Shown: one piece after another, positions 36,117-45,602 of the stretch | How the letters are laid out: the number at the start of each line of letters is the position of its first letter | How positions within the stretch are numbered: the first letter of the stretch is position 1 | From: Devosia sp. A16 | GTDB lineage: Bacteria; Pseudomonadota; Alphaproteobacteria; Rhizobiales; Devosiaceae | NCBI RefSeq assembly: GCF_001402915.1 | Contig: NZ_CP012945.1 | Span: forward strand, 1,126,001 to 1,190,000 | Direction: 5' to 3' | Length of the DNA stretch: 64,000 nucleotides | Position numbers and translations under genes: made by a program | The notes under the pieces: model-generated | What the model saw: the letters and a program-made list of their open reading frames with translations, nothing else | What the model was told of the DNA's origin: nothing | The model's database searches: none

Positions 36117-36130
36117 GCGATAGCATCGCC

Positions 36131-37141
36131 CTACCGCGCCGGCGGGCCCGAACTGGCGCGGACGATCAGCCGCGGCTCGAACAGTTCGACCTCGCCCGAT
36201 GGCGCCGACTTGCTGCGGATTTCCGCCAGCAGCCGGTCGATGGCGCGCTGCGCCATCTGCTCGACCGGCGCCGCCACCACGGTGGGGGGCGGGTTCATGA
36301 TATTGGCGAAGTCGAAATCGTCGATGCCGACGACGGAAATGTCAGCCGGGACCTTGAGCCCCACCTGCTGCACCGCGTTGAGCACGCCCAGCGTCATCAT
36401 GTTGGAAAGCGCGAAAATCGCCGTCGGCGGGTCGGGCTCGCCGAGCAGGCGCAACGTCGACTCGTGCGCGGTGGCCTGGTCGAAGCGGCCGTCGATCAGC
36501 AGCCGCTGCTCCACTGCCAGCCCGTGCGCCGCATGGGCGGCGAAATAGCCGCGCATGCGATCCTCGCCGGTGACGATATTAGGCCGGCCGGTGGTCACCG
36601 CGATGCGCCGGTGCCCCAGCCCGATCAGGTGATCGGTGGCGAGCCGGCCGGCGGTGACGTTGTCGAGCTTGACCACGTCATAGGGCAGCCCGGTGACGAA
36701 GCTGTCGAGCAGCACGGTGGGCACATGGATCTGCTCGGCGAGGCGCGCCCCATGCTCGGCGTCGGAGCGGGTGGGAATGATGATCAGGCCGGCGACGCGC
36801 TGCATGCGCATCATCTCGAGGATCTGCCGCTCGCGATCGTAATCCTCGCTGGTCGAATAGACCGCATCCATGTAGCCGGCCTCGAGGCAGGCCGATTCCA
36901 CCACCTTGGCGACCTTGGCGAAATGCGGGTTGGTGATATCGGGCAGGATCAGCCCGATCAGCCGCGATTGTCCCATCCTGAGGCTGCGCGCCCCGCCATG
37001 CGGCACATAGCCGATCTCGCGCACCGCCGCCTCCACCTTGGCGATCACGTCCTCGCTGACCGGCGCCGAGCGGTTGATCGCCGCCGATGCGGTCGAAATC
37101 GCCACCCCCGCCAGGCGGGCCACATCCTTGATGGTGGCCAA
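36131..37141 (-). CDS. LacI-family transcriptional repressor of the adjacent sugar operon
   Basis: This 336-residue protein starts with TTG at 37141 (LATIKDVARLAGVAISTASA) after GGAGGAGG, the only start that puts the helix-turn-helix at the N-terminus. The sugar-binding body runs to residue 336, with 'RLIGLILPDITNPHFAKVAK' and 'GIDDFDFANIMNPPPTVVAA'. The divergent intergenic region holds two identical CGAAACGTTTCG sites, the classic LacI/GalR half-site pattern. It should repress the importer and glycosidase genes to its right, and itself, until the sugar binds. Confidence 0.92.
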   Translation of the reverse strand: MATIKDVARLAGVAISTASAAINRSAPVSEDVIAKVEAAVREIGYVPHGGARSLRMGQSRLIGLILPDITNPHFAKVAKVVESACLEAGYMDAVYSTSEDYDRERQILEMMRMQRVAGLIIIPTRSDAEHGARLAEQIHVPTVLLDSFVTGLPYDVVKLDNVTAGRLATDHLIGLGHRRIAVTTGRPNIVTGEDRMRGYFAAHAAHGLAVEQRLLIDGRFDQATAHESTLRLLGEPDPPTAIFALSNMMTLGVLNAVQQVGLKVPADISVVGIDDFDFANIMNPPPTVVAAPVEQMAQRAIDRLLAEIRSKSAPSGEVELFEPRLIVRASSGPPAR

Positions 37142-37196
37142 TCGACCCCCTCCTCCAATCGGCCCTCTTGCCAAGAGCGCATCAAAATGCACTATA

Positions 37197-37208
37197 CGAA
37201 ACGTTTCG
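37197..37208. promoter_or_regulatory. LacI-type operator O1 (CGAAACGTTTCG)
   Basis: This perfect 12-bp palindrome lies 56 bp upstream of the lacI-type start and is identical to the site at 37274-37285. The central CG and AAACGTTT are typical of LacI-family operators. Confidence 0.85.
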
Positions 37209-37273
37209 AGTATGCAAATTGCTGCCGCGAAACTGGGGAGCACCCGTTTCGGCGCTTTGCCGGAACCGAAAAA

Positions 37274-37285
37274 CGAAACGTTTCG
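37274..37285. promoter_or_regulatory. LacI-type operator O2 (CGAAACGTTTCG)
   Basis: This is the second identical palindrome, 77 bp centre to centre from O1 and 58 bp before the binding-protein ATG. The spacing of about seven helical turns would allow DNA looping by a tetramer or two dimers. Confidence 0.85.
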
Positions 37286-37342
37286 ACCGAGATATCGGCG
37301 AGACGGCAATGCGCTGGGGACGGCGCCAAGGGAGGATATCCA

Positions 37343-38632
37343 ATGCTTAAGCTTTCACGGCGCAGCCTGCTGCTGTCGTCTGCCGCTCTCGCCGCCGGCG
37401 CCGGTCTCGGGGTCGGGCGCGCCTTCGCCCAGTCGGATGCCACCGCCACCCTGAAGCTGCAGGGCTTTGGCGGCGAGGCGCAACTCGCCGCGATCAACAA
37501 CGCCATCAAGCGCTTCAACGCCAAATACCCCAACGTCACCGTCGAAGTGGAAATGGACGCCATCTCCACCGGCTGGGGCGACTACGTCACCAAGGTGCTG
37601 GGCCAGTTCAACGCCGGCGCCGCCGCCGATGTCTACGGCACCGCCATCGAGACCTTCCAGGCCTTCTCGTCGCGCGGCCTGTGGCTCGGCCTCAACGATT
37701 TCGTCGCCGCCAATACCGGCTTCTCCGATTTCGCGCCGAGCCTGTTCGAGCAGGGTTCCTACAAGGGGGAGATCAACTATGTCCCCATTGGCTGGAACAA
37801 CATCATGATCAACTACAACCGCGACCTGTTCGACAAGGCCGGGGTGGCCTACCCGGCCAATGGCGCCTGGACCTGGGAAGAGTTCCGCGAGGTGGCGAAG
37901 AAACTCACCGTCAAGGACGGCTCGGGCAACGTCACCCAGTTCGGCTACGAGGTGCCCAACCAGAACTTCTTCATCCAGCCGTGGTTCTTCTCGAACGGCA
38001 CCGGCGTCCTCAATGACGACTGGACCGCGTCCAACATGCTCGACCCCAAGGTCGCCGAGTCGCTGCAGTTCCTCTATGACCTGATCCATGTCGACGGCGT
38101 CTCGCCCATTCCGGGCAAGGACACCATGGACAACCAGTTCTTCGCCGGCCAGGTGGCGATGATCAGCCGCGGCCACTGGATCGTCGAGAACGCCAAGGCG
38201 AACAAGCTCAACATGGATATCGCCAAAGTGCCCTCGAAAGAGAGCGACACCACGGTAATCGGCTTCGGCGGCTACGCCATCAACAAGACCACCGCCAATG
38301 CCGATCTCGCCAAGGCGCTGGTCCTCGAGTTGACCAGTGAGGAGACGCAGAAGGAAGAAGGTGAAGGCGGCGGCGGCGTGCCCGGCCGCAAGTCGGCGGC
38401 CTCGACCGAAGCCTTCCTCAGCTTCCCGCCCTCGGCCGCGCTCTACTACGAGACCCTGCCGCACACCAAGGCGGTGCCCTCGCCGGCCAACTTCCAGGAA
38501 GTCGAGAAGATCTTCATCCGCTACTACACCGCGATGATGTCGGGCGAGACCTCGATCGCCGACGGCGTCAAGCAGGCCGATGCCGAGCTCAACGACTCGT
38601 TCGCCCGCCTGAAGCAGCAGATGGGCGGCTGA
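37343..38632 (+). CDS. CUT1 sugar ABC transporter substrate-binding protein
   Basis: This 429-residue binding protein is the first gene of the LacI-controlled operon. The N-terminus 'LSRRSLLLSSAALAAGAGLG' carries two arginines before a hydrophobic stretch, so Tat export is possible as in other rhizobial sugar-binding proteins. The body has the SBP_bac_1 pattern 'NNAIKRFNAKYPNVTVEVEM' and 'AADVYGTAIETFQAFSSRGL'. The ATG at 37343 follows GGGAGGA. It should bind an oligosaccharide or glycoside that GH116 then cleaves. Confidence 0.9.
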   Translation: MLKLSRRSLLLSSAALAAGAGLGVGRAFAQSDATATLKLQGFGGEAQLAAINNAIKRFNAKYPNVTVEVEMDAISTGWGDYVTKVLGQFNAGAAADVYGTAIETFQAFSSRGLWLGLNDFVAANTGFSDFAPSLFEQGSYKGEINYVPIGWNNIMINYNRDLFDKAGVAYPANGAWTWEEFREVAKKLTVKDGSGNVTQFGYEVPNQNFFIQPWFFSNGTGVLNDDWTASNMLDPKVAESLQFLYDLIHVDGVSPIPGKDTMDNQFFAGQVAMISRGHWIVENAKANKLNMDIAKVPSKESDTTVIGFGGYAINKTTANADLAKALVLELTSEETQKEEGEGGGGVPGRKSAASTEAFLSFPPSAALYYETLPHTKAVPSPANFQEVEKIFIRYYTAMMSGETSIADGVKQADAELNDSFARLKQQMGG

Positions 38633-38725
38633 CCGCTCCTCCCCCTCCGTCCGGGCAGCGCCACGAGGCGGGCCCGGACGGGGTTGCGCTGCGCCTGAGC
38701 CGGCCGATGATCTCTCAGTCGGTTT

Positions 38726-38882
38726 GCCTTCTCCCCTTGTGGGAGAAGGTGGCGCGAAGCGCCGGATGAGGGGTCCGCAACCCCTTGGTTGCGCGGCCGG
38801 AGCGAAGCGACGGGCGACACAACACGCGGAGAGAACCCCTCATCCGCCCTTCGGGCACCTTCTCCCACAAGGGGAGAAGGCG
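38726..38882. repeat. Palindromic repeat (CTCCCCTTGTGGGAGAAGG family)
   Basis: The arms CCTTCTCCCCTTGTGGGAG and CTCCCACAAGGGGAGAAGG are inverted, with inner GGATGAGGGG/CCCCTCATCC. It lies in the 272-bp gap before the permease gene and could form a large mRNA hairpin that limits read-through from the binding protein gene. Confidence 0.8.
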
Positions 38883-38904
38883 ACAACTCAAGCATTGGCG
38901 CACC

Positions 38905-39819
38905 ATGCCGACGACCGCAACTGTACCCAGATCCCGCCGCTCCGAACTGGCCCGCGCCCAGGCGCGCACCGGCTACCTGTTCGTGCTGCCGACGGCGGTG
39001 CTCTATCTCACCTTCGTCCTCGCCCCGGTGGTGCTGACCTGCATCCTCGCCTTTGCCTACTACGACCCGATGCTGGGCTCGCGCTGGGTCGGGTTCGACA
39101 ATTTCGCCCGCTTCTTCTCCAATGGGCGCTCGCTGCAGATCCTTTGGAACACGCTGCGCTTCACCTTCTTCGCGGTGACCTTCAACGTCTCGATCGGGCT
39201 GATCCTGGCGCTGGCGCTCAACCGCATGATGCCGAGCTGGCTGCTGTATTTCTTCCGGTTGAGCTTCTTTCTGCCGGTCATCATCGCCGCGGCGTTCGTG
39301 TCGATCGTCTGGACCTATTTCTACGGCGACGACCTGGGCGTGATTAACTACTTCCTCCGCGTCGTCGGGCTGCCCGGCGTACGCTGGCTGACCGACGCCA
39401 ACCAGGCCATGACCTCGATCATCATCATGGACGTCTGGAAGAACACCGGCTTCTTCATGATCATCTTCATCGCCGCGCTGCAGGGCGTGCCCAGGAACAT
39501 CCTCGAGGCCGCGGTGATGGACGGCACGCCCGCCTGGCGGCAGTTCTTCCGCATCACCCTGCCCTACATCTCGCCGGTGGTGTTCTTCTGCATCGTTTAC
39601 GCCTCGATCGGCGCGCTGCAGGTGTTCGAATCCATCGTCATCCTGACCCAGGGCGGCCCTGGCGACTCCACCCGCTCGCTTTCCATCCTCATCGTCGAGG
39701 AGGGCTTCGGCAGCTTCCAGATCGGCTATGCCGCGGCCATCTCGGTGGTGATGACGGTGCTGATCCTGCTGATCACCGCCCTCCAGCAACTGGTGTCGCG
39801 CAAGTGGGTGCAGCAATGA
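38905..39819 (+). CDS. CUT1 sugar ABC transporter permease (MalF-type)
   Basis: This 304-residue permease has six predicted membrane helices and the EAA loop 'NILEAAVMDGTPAWRQFFRI'. The N-terminus MPTTATVPRSRRSELARAQA is basic and cytoplasmic. It forms the channel with the next gene, whose ATG overlaps this stop (ATGA). No good Shine-Dalgarno is visible before the ATG at 38905, which lies close to the palindromic repeat. Confidence 0.9.
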   Translation: MPTTATVPRSRRSELARAQARTGYLFVLPTAVLYLTFVLAPVVLTCILAFAYYDPMLGSRWVGFDNFARFFSNGRSLQILWNTLRFTFFAVTFNVSIGLILALALNRMMPSWLLYFFRLSFFLPVIIAAAFVSIVWTYFYGDDLGVINYFLRVVGLPGVRWLTDANQAMTSIIIMDVWKNTGFFMIIFIAALQGVPRNILEAAVMDGTPAWRQFFRITLPYISPVVFFCIVYASIGALQVFESIVILTQGGPGDSTRSLSILIVEEGFGSFQIGYAAAISVVMTVLILLITALQQLVSRKWVQQ

Positions 39820-40667
39820 GCGCCGTGCTGCAGACCCAAGCCGCCAAGCGCTGGATCGACTGGGCCATCATCGCCTGCATGGTGCTGCTCGCCATCGGCA
39901 TGCTGCTGCCGTTCCTGTGGCTGTTCTCGATGTCGTTCCGCCCGGTGGCCGACGCCTACAAGATGCCGCCCAGCTTCCTGCCGCCGAGCCTCGATTTTTC
40001 CAACTACCTCGCCGTGCTCAACTCCAAGGTGCCGTTCGTCCGCATCTACATGAACTCGGTGCTGATTGCGCTTCTCGTGACGGTTGGCCAGATGGTCACC
40101 TGCACGCTCGCCGCCTTCGCCTTCTCGCGGCTCAACTTCCGCGGCCGCGACGCGCTGTTCTTCATTCTCCTGGTCGGGCTGATGTTCCCCGCGCAGGTGA
40201 CGATCCTGCCGATCTATCTCGGCTATGCGCGGGTCGGGCTGCTCAACCAGCCGGTCGGGCTGGCGCTGATGTACCTGACCTCCAGCTTCGGGGTGTTCCT
40301 GATGCGGCAGTTCATGCTCAGCCAGCCCAAGGCGCTGGAAGAGGCGGCGCTGATGGATGGCGCCGGCTACCTCAAGATCTTCTGGCGCATCTCGCTGCCG
40401 CAGCTGAGGCCCGCGCTCTCGGCGCTCGGCATCATCACCTTCACCCAGACCTGGAACTACTACTTCCAGGCCAAGGTGCTGCTCGGCAAGCAGGACCAGA
40501 TGACCCTGCCGCTCGCCATGGATGTGCTGCGCGGCTACATGGGCGCCGGCAACCTGTCGGTGGTCATGGCCGCCATGAGCATGTCGATCCTGCCGGTGGT
40601 GCTGCTCTTCCTCCTCGCCCAGAAATTCGTGATCGAAGGCATCACGATGAGCGGCATCAAGAACTGA
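39816..40667 (+). CDS. CUT1 sugar ABC transporter permease (MalG-type)
   Basis: This 283-residue permease has six membrane helices and the EAA loop 'ALEEAALMDGAGYLKIFWRI', ending 'VIEGITMSGIKN' as in most MalG-type proteins. It is coupled to the first permease by a 4-base overlap. The pair uses the ATPase at 43459. Confidence 0.92.
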   Translation: MSAVLQTQAAKRWIDWAIIACMVLLAIGMLLPFLWLFSMSFRPVADAYKMPPSFLPPSLDFSNYLAVLNSKVPFVRIYMNSVLIALLVTVGQMVTCTLAAFAFSRLNFRGRDALFFILLVGLMFPAQVTILPIYLGYARVGLLNQPVGLALMYLTSSFGVFLMRQFMLSQPKALEEAALMDGAGYLKIFWRISLPQLRPALSALGIITFTQTWNYYFQAKVLLGKQDQMTLPLAMDVLRGYMGAGNLSVVMAAMSMSILPVVLLFLLAQKFVIEGITMSGIKN

Positions 40668-40712
40668 GGCGTCCGGTGACCATGCCATCGGCCCACAGGT
40701 CCGGCGCGAGCC

Positions 40713-40818
40713 GCCCCCCACCCCTGTCCCCTCCCCACGAGGGGGAGGGAGACGCCATCACCAGCGCCAGTGTTTTGGTCTCCCTCCCCCTTGCGGGGAG
40801 GGGACAGGGGTGGGGGTC
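40713..40818. repeat. Palindromic repeat (CCCCACCCCTGTCCCCTCCC family)
   Basis: The arms CCCCCCACCCCTGTCCCCTC and GAGGGGACAGGGGTGGGGG are inverted, with an inner CTCCCCACGAGGGGGAGGGA. The same family occurs at 51170-51284 and, in part, at 52472-52583. Confidence 0.75.
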
Positions 40819-40876
40819 CACCATCGCCGGCGTCAATTGCCCGCACCTGAACGACAACACCAAGGATCTCAACTGA

Positions 40877-43459
40877 ATGTGGGACGATCTCGCCTCCATC
40901 GAGCCGCGCTTTCACTATGCCGGCGAACGCTCCCGCTACATTGCCTTTCCGCTCGGCGGCATCGGGTCGGGCGGGTTGTCGATCTCGGGCAGCGGCCGGC
41001 TGATCGACTGGTCGATCCGCAACCGGCCGGCGCTGCAGGGCTATAACGGCTACTCGCATTTCGCCATCAAGGCCGAAAAGGATGGCGCGCTGCTCGATGC
41101 GCGGGTGCTCAACGGGCCCTACGATCTCAACCCCTCGGGCGCGCCGGGCCTGCGCAAGATGTTCGATGGCTTCGGCCATGGCGCCAACCGGCAGACGCTG
41201 GCCGGCGTGCCGCATTTCAAGTCGGTCGAGTTCTACGGTCGCTTCCCCACTGCCGACCTGGTGTTCGCCGATCCGCATTTCCCCGGCCAGGTGCGGCTGA
41301 CGGCGCTGTCGCCGTTCATCCCGCACAATGACCGCGACAGCTCGATGCCGGTGGCGATGTTCGAGTTCGAGATCGTCAACCCGACGGCCGACGCGCTCAC
41401 CTACACGCTGGCCGGCACGCTGGGCAATTACGGCTCCAACAGCGGCCGGCACAGCTTCACCCAGTCGGACGGCATCTCATCGCTGCACCTCACCTCGACC
41501 GATACCGAGCTGCCCGAGACCGACCGCGGCGACCTCACCATCGCCACCGACGCCGACGATGTCGACCATACCGACCACCATTATCGCGGCCAGTGGTTCG
41601 ACGACCTGGCGGTCTACTGGAAGGAGTTCGCCCGCCCCGGCCGGCTGCCCAAGCGCCACTACGACCAGCCGCGCACCAGTCGGCACATGAGCCTGCAACC
41701 CGAACACGCGACGCTCGGCGCCCGCATCACGGTACCGGCCGGCGGCCGCAAGCGGGTCCGTTTCGTCATCTCCTGGAGCTTCCCCAAGGGCGATATCTAC
41801 TGGGCCTTCCGGCCCAAGCCCGATGGGGTGATCCCGGATCGGCCGACCCCGAGCTGGACCAACTACTACGCCACCCAATGGGCGAACTCGACCGCCAGCG
41901 CCACCGAGGCGCTCAAACGCTGGGACAGCCTTGCCGCTGCCACCGTGGCCTTCCGCGACGGCCTGTTCGGCACCACGCTGCCCCCCGAGGTCAAGGACGC
42001 AGCCTCGTCGACGCTCGCGCTGCTCCGCACCGCCACGGTGATCCGGCTCGAGCAGGGCGAGCTCTGGGCGTGGGAAGGCCAGCACATCAATGACGGCTCC
42101 TGCGAGGGCTCGTGCACCCATGTGTGGAACTACCAGCAGGCGCTGGCGCATCTGTTCCCGGCGATCGAGCGGACGCTGCGCGAGACCGAACTCAGCTACA
42201 ACATGCTGCCATCGGGCGGCCTGACCTTCCGCCAGAAACTGCCGCTCGGTTCGAGCTTCGACATTATCGGCCCCTGCGCCGACGGGCATTTCGGCGCCAT
42301 CATCAAGACCTTCCGCGACTGGAAGCTCTCGGGCGACAGCGATTGGCTCCGTCGCTACTGGCCGCAGGTGAAGCGGGCCATCGAATATGCCTGGTCGCCG
42401 GAGAACCCCGACCGCTGGGACCCTGACGAGACCGGCATTCTCTCGGGCCGCCAGCACCAGACGCTCGACATGGAGCTGTTCGAGCCCAATTCCTGGCTCG
42501 CCTCGATGTATGTGGCGGCTCTGCTCGCCACCGCCGAGATGGCGAGGGCGATGGGCGACAACGCACTTGCGGACAAGGCCGCCCGGCTCGGCAAGGCCGG
42601 CGCCGATTACATCAACACCGAGCTCTTCAACGGCCGCTGGTTCATCCAGAAGATCGACCTCGGCGACAAATCCGTGCTCACCCCGTTCGATGTCGGCCGC
42701 GCCGCCGGTGTCTTGGCCGACGGCTTCATGGAAACCTACTGGTCCGACGAGTTCAGCGAGCTGAAATACCAGATGGGCGAAGGCTGCATCTCCGACCAGG
42801 TGCTTGGGCTGTGGCACGCCGAAGTCGCGGGGCTCGGTGCCTTCCTCGATCCCGCCAAGGTGGAAACCGCGCTTCGCTCGGTGCATCGCAACAACTTCAA
42901 GCCGAGCCTCGAGCAGCACTTCAACCCGGGCCGCAACTACGCCTACGAGGACGAGGCGGGGCTGTTGATCGCCACCTACCCCGAGGGCATCCGCCAGCCG
43001 ATGGTCGCGGCGCCCTACGCCGAGGAAGTGTGGACCGGCATCGAATACATGTCGGCTTCGCACATGATCATGCACGGGCTGATCGAGGAAGGCCTGGACG
43101 TGGTCCGCGCCGCCCGCAACCGCCATGACGGCAGTCGCCGCAACCCGTGGAACGACATCGAATGCGGCTCCTACTATGCCCGCTCGATGTCGGCCTGGCA
43201 GCTGGTCAACGCCTTCTCCGGCCTCTCCGCCGATTTCGTCAGCGGCCGCGTCAGCTTCGCGCCCAAGCTGACGGGCGACTGCGAACTGTTCTGGTCGGCC
43301 GGCAACGGCTTCGGCCGGCTGAGCCGCAGCAACGGTCGGCTGCGTTTGAGCGTGCTGGGCGGCACCCTTGCGGCAAAGGAACTCGCGGTCGATGGCGTGT
43401 CCCATGGCCCCGTCAGCCTCGACGCCGGCGAAAGCCTCGAACTGGGAGCGGCAGCGTAA
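40877..43459 (+). CDS. GH116-family glycosidase (GBA2/DUF608-like)
   Basis: This 860-residue cytoplasmic enzyme is related to bile-acid beta-glucosidase (GBA2) and to bacterial/archaeal GH116 beta-glucosidases and xylosidases. The N-terminal beta-sandwich domain begins 'YIAFPLGGIGSGGLSISGSG'. The (alpha/alpha)6 barrel carries the conserved 'CEGSCTHVWNYQQA' with Glu410, the nucleophile candidate by position. 'QTLDMELFEPNSW' with Asp531 is the acid/base candidate. There is no signal peptide, so it acts on glycosides brought in by the same operon's importer. It lies between the permeases and the ATPase gene, which it overlaps by one base. Confidence 0.87.
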   Translation: MWDDLASIEPRFHYAGERSRYIAFPLGGIGSGGLSISGSGRLIDWSIRNRPALQGYNGYSHFAIKAEKDGALLDARVLNGPYDLNPSGAPGLRKMFDGFGHGANRQTLAGVPHFKSVEFYGRFPTADLVFADPHFPGQVRLTALSPFIPHNDRDSSMPVAMFEFEIVNPTADALTYTLAGTLGNYGSNSGRHSFTQSDGISSLHLTSTDTELPETDRGDLTIATDADDVDHTDHHYRGQWFDDLAVYWKEFARPGRLPKRHYDQPRTSRHMSLQPEHATLGARITVPAGGRKRVRFVISWSFPKGDIYWAFRPKPDGVIPDRPTPSWTNYYATQWANSTASATEALKRWDSLAAATVAFRDGLFGTTLPPEVKDAASSTLALLRTATVIRLEQGELWAWEGQHINDGSCEGSCTHVWNYQQALAHLFPAIERTLRETELSYNMLPSGGLTFRQKLPLGSSFDIIGPCADGHFGAIIKTFRDWKLSGDSDWLRRYWPQVKRAIEYAWSPENPDRWDPDETGILSGRQHQTLDMELFEPNSWLASMYVAALLATAEMARAMGDNALADKAARLGKAGADYINTELFNGRWFIQKIDLGDKSVLTPFDVGRAAGVLADGFMETYWSDEFSELKYQMGEGCISDQVLGLWHAEVAGLGAFLDPAKVETALRSVHRNNFKPSLEQHFNPGRNYAYEDEAGLLIATYPEGIRQPMVAAPYAEEVWTGIEYMSASHMIMHGLIEEGLDVVRAARNRHDGSRRNPWNDIECGSYYARSMSAWQLVNAFSGLSADFVSGRVSFAPKLTGDCELFWSAGNGFGRLSRSNGRLRLSVLGGTLAAKELAVDGVSHGPVSLDAGESLELGAAA

Positions 43460-44550
43460 TGGCCGGCATCCAGCTCAAGTCCGTCCGCAAGAGTTTTCAG
43501 GGTTTCGAGGTCATCCACGGCATCGACCTCGAGATCGCCGATGGCTCGTTCACGGTGTTCGTCGGCCCTTCCGGCTGCGGCAAGTCGACCTTGCTGCGGA
43601 TGATGGCCGGGCTCGAGGAAATCACCGCCGGTGAGGTCCATATCGACGGGGTACGCTGCGACCACCTGCTGCCGGCGGCGCGGGGCTTCGCCATGGTGTT
43701 CCAGTCCTATGCGCTCTACCCGCATATGAGCGTCGAGCAGAACCTCAGGTTCGGGCTCGAAAACCAGAAGCTCGAAAAGCGCGAGATCGCGGCGCGGGTG
43801 CAGAAGGCCGCCGGCATCCTGCAGATCGAGCATCTGCTGGCGCGCCGGCCCAGCCAGCTCTCGGGCGGCCAGAGCCAGCGCGTCGCCATCGGCCGCGCCA
43901 TCGTCAAGGAACCCAAGGCCTTCCTGTTCGACGAGCCGCTCAGCAATCTCGACGCCGAACTCAGGGTGAAGATGCGCGGCGAGCTGATCAGCCTGCATCA
44001 GCGGCTGGGCTCGACCATGATCTACGTCACCCACGACCAGGTCGAGGCGATGACCATGGCCGACCGCATCGTGGTGCTCAACCAAGGCCAGATCGAGCAG
44101 GTCGGCACTCCGGTCGAGCTCTATGCCCGGCCGCGTAACCGCTTCGTCGCCGGCTTCCTCGGCGCGCCGCCGATGAACATGCTGGCCGGCACGGTCACTG
44201 GCGGTGGCGTGCTGCTGGAGGGCGGCACACTGGTGCCGCTGCCCGGTCGCACGGTCCCGCTCGCCGAGGGCGCTCCGGTGACCCTGGGCATCCGCCCCGA
44301 GCATGTCGAAGTCCGCCCCGGCCCGCTCAAGCTCGCCGTGGCAACCACCGAGGTGCTGGGCTCCGAAACCATTGTCCACGCCACCACCGGCTCTGGCGCC
44401 CCCTTCACCGTCGCACTGCGGGGCATCAGCGGCGTCAAGGCCGGCGACAGCCTCGAGGTCGACCTCCCCGCCGCCTTCATCCACCTGTTTGACGAGGCCG
44501 GCACCACGATCGGCGCCACCGAGGACTGGCGGGCCGCGTATCTGACGTGA
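43459..44550 (+). CDS. Sugar ABC transporter ATP-binding protein (MsmK/UgpC-type)
   Basis: This 363-residue ATPase has Walker A GPSGCGKST, signature LSGGQSQRVAIGRA, Walker B FLFDEPLSNLD and switch His in VTHDQVEAM. The C-terminal TOBE domain (about 245-363, 'LGIRPEHVEV') identifies the CUT1 sugar class. The ATG overlaps the glycosidase stop (TAATG). The neighbouring operon (44775-48930) has permeases and a binding protein but no ATPase, so this protein may serve both. Confidence 0.92.
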   Translation: MAGIQLKSVRKSFQGFEVIHGIDLEIADGSFTVFVGPSGCGKSTLLRMMAGLEEITAGEVHIDGVRCDHLLPAARGFAMVFQSYALYPHMSVEQNLRFGLENQKLEKREIAARVQKAAGILQIEHLLARRPSQLSGGQSQRVAIGRAIVKEPKAFLFDEPLSNLDAELRVKMRGELISLHQRLGSTMIYVTHDQVEAMTMADRIVVLNQGQIEQVGTPVELYARPRNRFVAGFLGAPPMNMLAGTVTGGGVLLEGGTLVPLPGRTVPLAEGAPVTLGIRPEHVEVRPGPLKLAVATTEVLGSETIVHATTGSGAPFTVALRGISGVKAGDSLEVDLPAAFIHLFDEAGTTIGATEDWRAAYLT

Positions 44551-44594
44551 GGGGGCGCGGCACGTAGAGGTCGATCTTGACGCCCGCCGCCCGG

Positions 44595-44750
44595 TCCCTT
44601 CTCCCTCAGGGGAGAAGGTGGCGCGAAGCGCCGGTTGAGGGGTGAAGCGGCGCAACCTGCGCTCGCTGAAAAACTGAACCCCTCACCCTAGTTCCGCTAC
44701 GGACCTTCGGTCCTAGCTGCACTGCCCTCTCCCCTCAGGGGAGAGGGGAC
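44595..44750. repeat. Palindromic repeat in convergent gap
   Basis: The arms CCCTTCTCCCTCAGGGGAGAAGG and CCCTCTCCCCTCAGGGGAGAGGG type are separated by GGTTGAGGGG/CCCCTCACC. It sits between two convergent operons and may terminate both. Confidence 0.7.
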
Positions 44751-44774
44751 GATGTGGCGAAATCAGGCGCTCCG

Positions 44775-45602
44775 TCACCCCTTGGTCGAGCCGCCCGCCA
44801 TGCCGTCGATGAAATGCCGCTGCAGCAGCACGAACAGCATCAGGATCGGCACCACGATGATCACCGCGGCGGCCATGATCTCACCCCAGTCGCTGGAATA
44901 TTGCCCGCTGAGCAGGGTGAACGCCACCACCGCGGTCATCTCACCCTTGGCCTGCAGGAACGTCGAGGCGATGAGGAACTCGTTCCAGCAATAGAGCCCG
45001 ATGATCAGCGCCACGGTGAGGAGGCCCGGTGAGACGATCGGCAGCATCACCCTTGAGAACAACTGCCACTGGTTGGTGCCGTCGAGCGAGGCGGCTTCCT
45101 CAAGCTCCTTGGGGATGGCGATGAAATAGGTGCGCAGCAGCATGATGGCGAACGGGCTGAACATGGCGCAGTAGATGAACGACACCGCGATCGGATTGTT
45201 GATCCACCCCGCCCGGGCAAAGCCGAAATAGAGCGGGAACAGGAACAGTTGGATCGGCGCCGTCGTGGTGGCGAGGAAATAGGCGCTGACCGATTTCCAG
45301 CGCTTGATCTTCTGCCGCGCCAGCACATAGGCGGCGCCCGAGGCCGTGGTCAGCACGAGGACGATGGTCATTGCCGTGACCTTGGCCGAGTTCAGCATCG
45401 TCTCACCCAGCCGCGCATCCGACCAGGCCCGGGTGAAGTTCGACCAGTCGAGCTCGTTAGGCAGGCTGAGCGGACTGGTGATGATCTGAGGCGTCGGCTT
45501 GAAGGCGTTGAGCAGCATCAGCAGCAGCGGCCCCAGCGCCAGCGCCAGGCCGAGCGTCAGGATCAGGTAGGTCAGGACACGCGAGATGCGGCTGGACATC
45601 AT
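44775..45602 (-). CDS. CUT1 sugar ABC transporter permease 2 (MalG-type)
   Basis: This 275-residue permease begins MMSSRISRVLTYLILTLGLA and has six membrane helices. The EAA loop is 'PKELEEAASLDGTNQWQLFS'. The start overlaps the upstream permease stop by one base (TGATG). It is the last gene of the second LacI-led sugar operon and partners the gene at 45602. Confidence 0.9.
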   Translation of the reverse strand: MMSSRISRVLTYLILTLGLALALGPLLLMLLNAFKPTPQIITSPLSLPNELDWSNFTRAWSDARLGETMLNSAKVTAMTIVLVLTTASGAAYVLARQKIKRWKSVSAYFLATTTAPIQLFLFPLYFGFARAGWINNPIAVSFIYCAMFSPFAIMLLRTYFIAIPKELEEAASLDGTNQWQLFSRVMLPIVSPGLLTVALIIGLYCWNEFLIASTFLQAKGEMTAVVAFTLLSGQYSSDWGEIMAAAVIIVVPILMLFVLLQRHFIDGMAGGSTKG

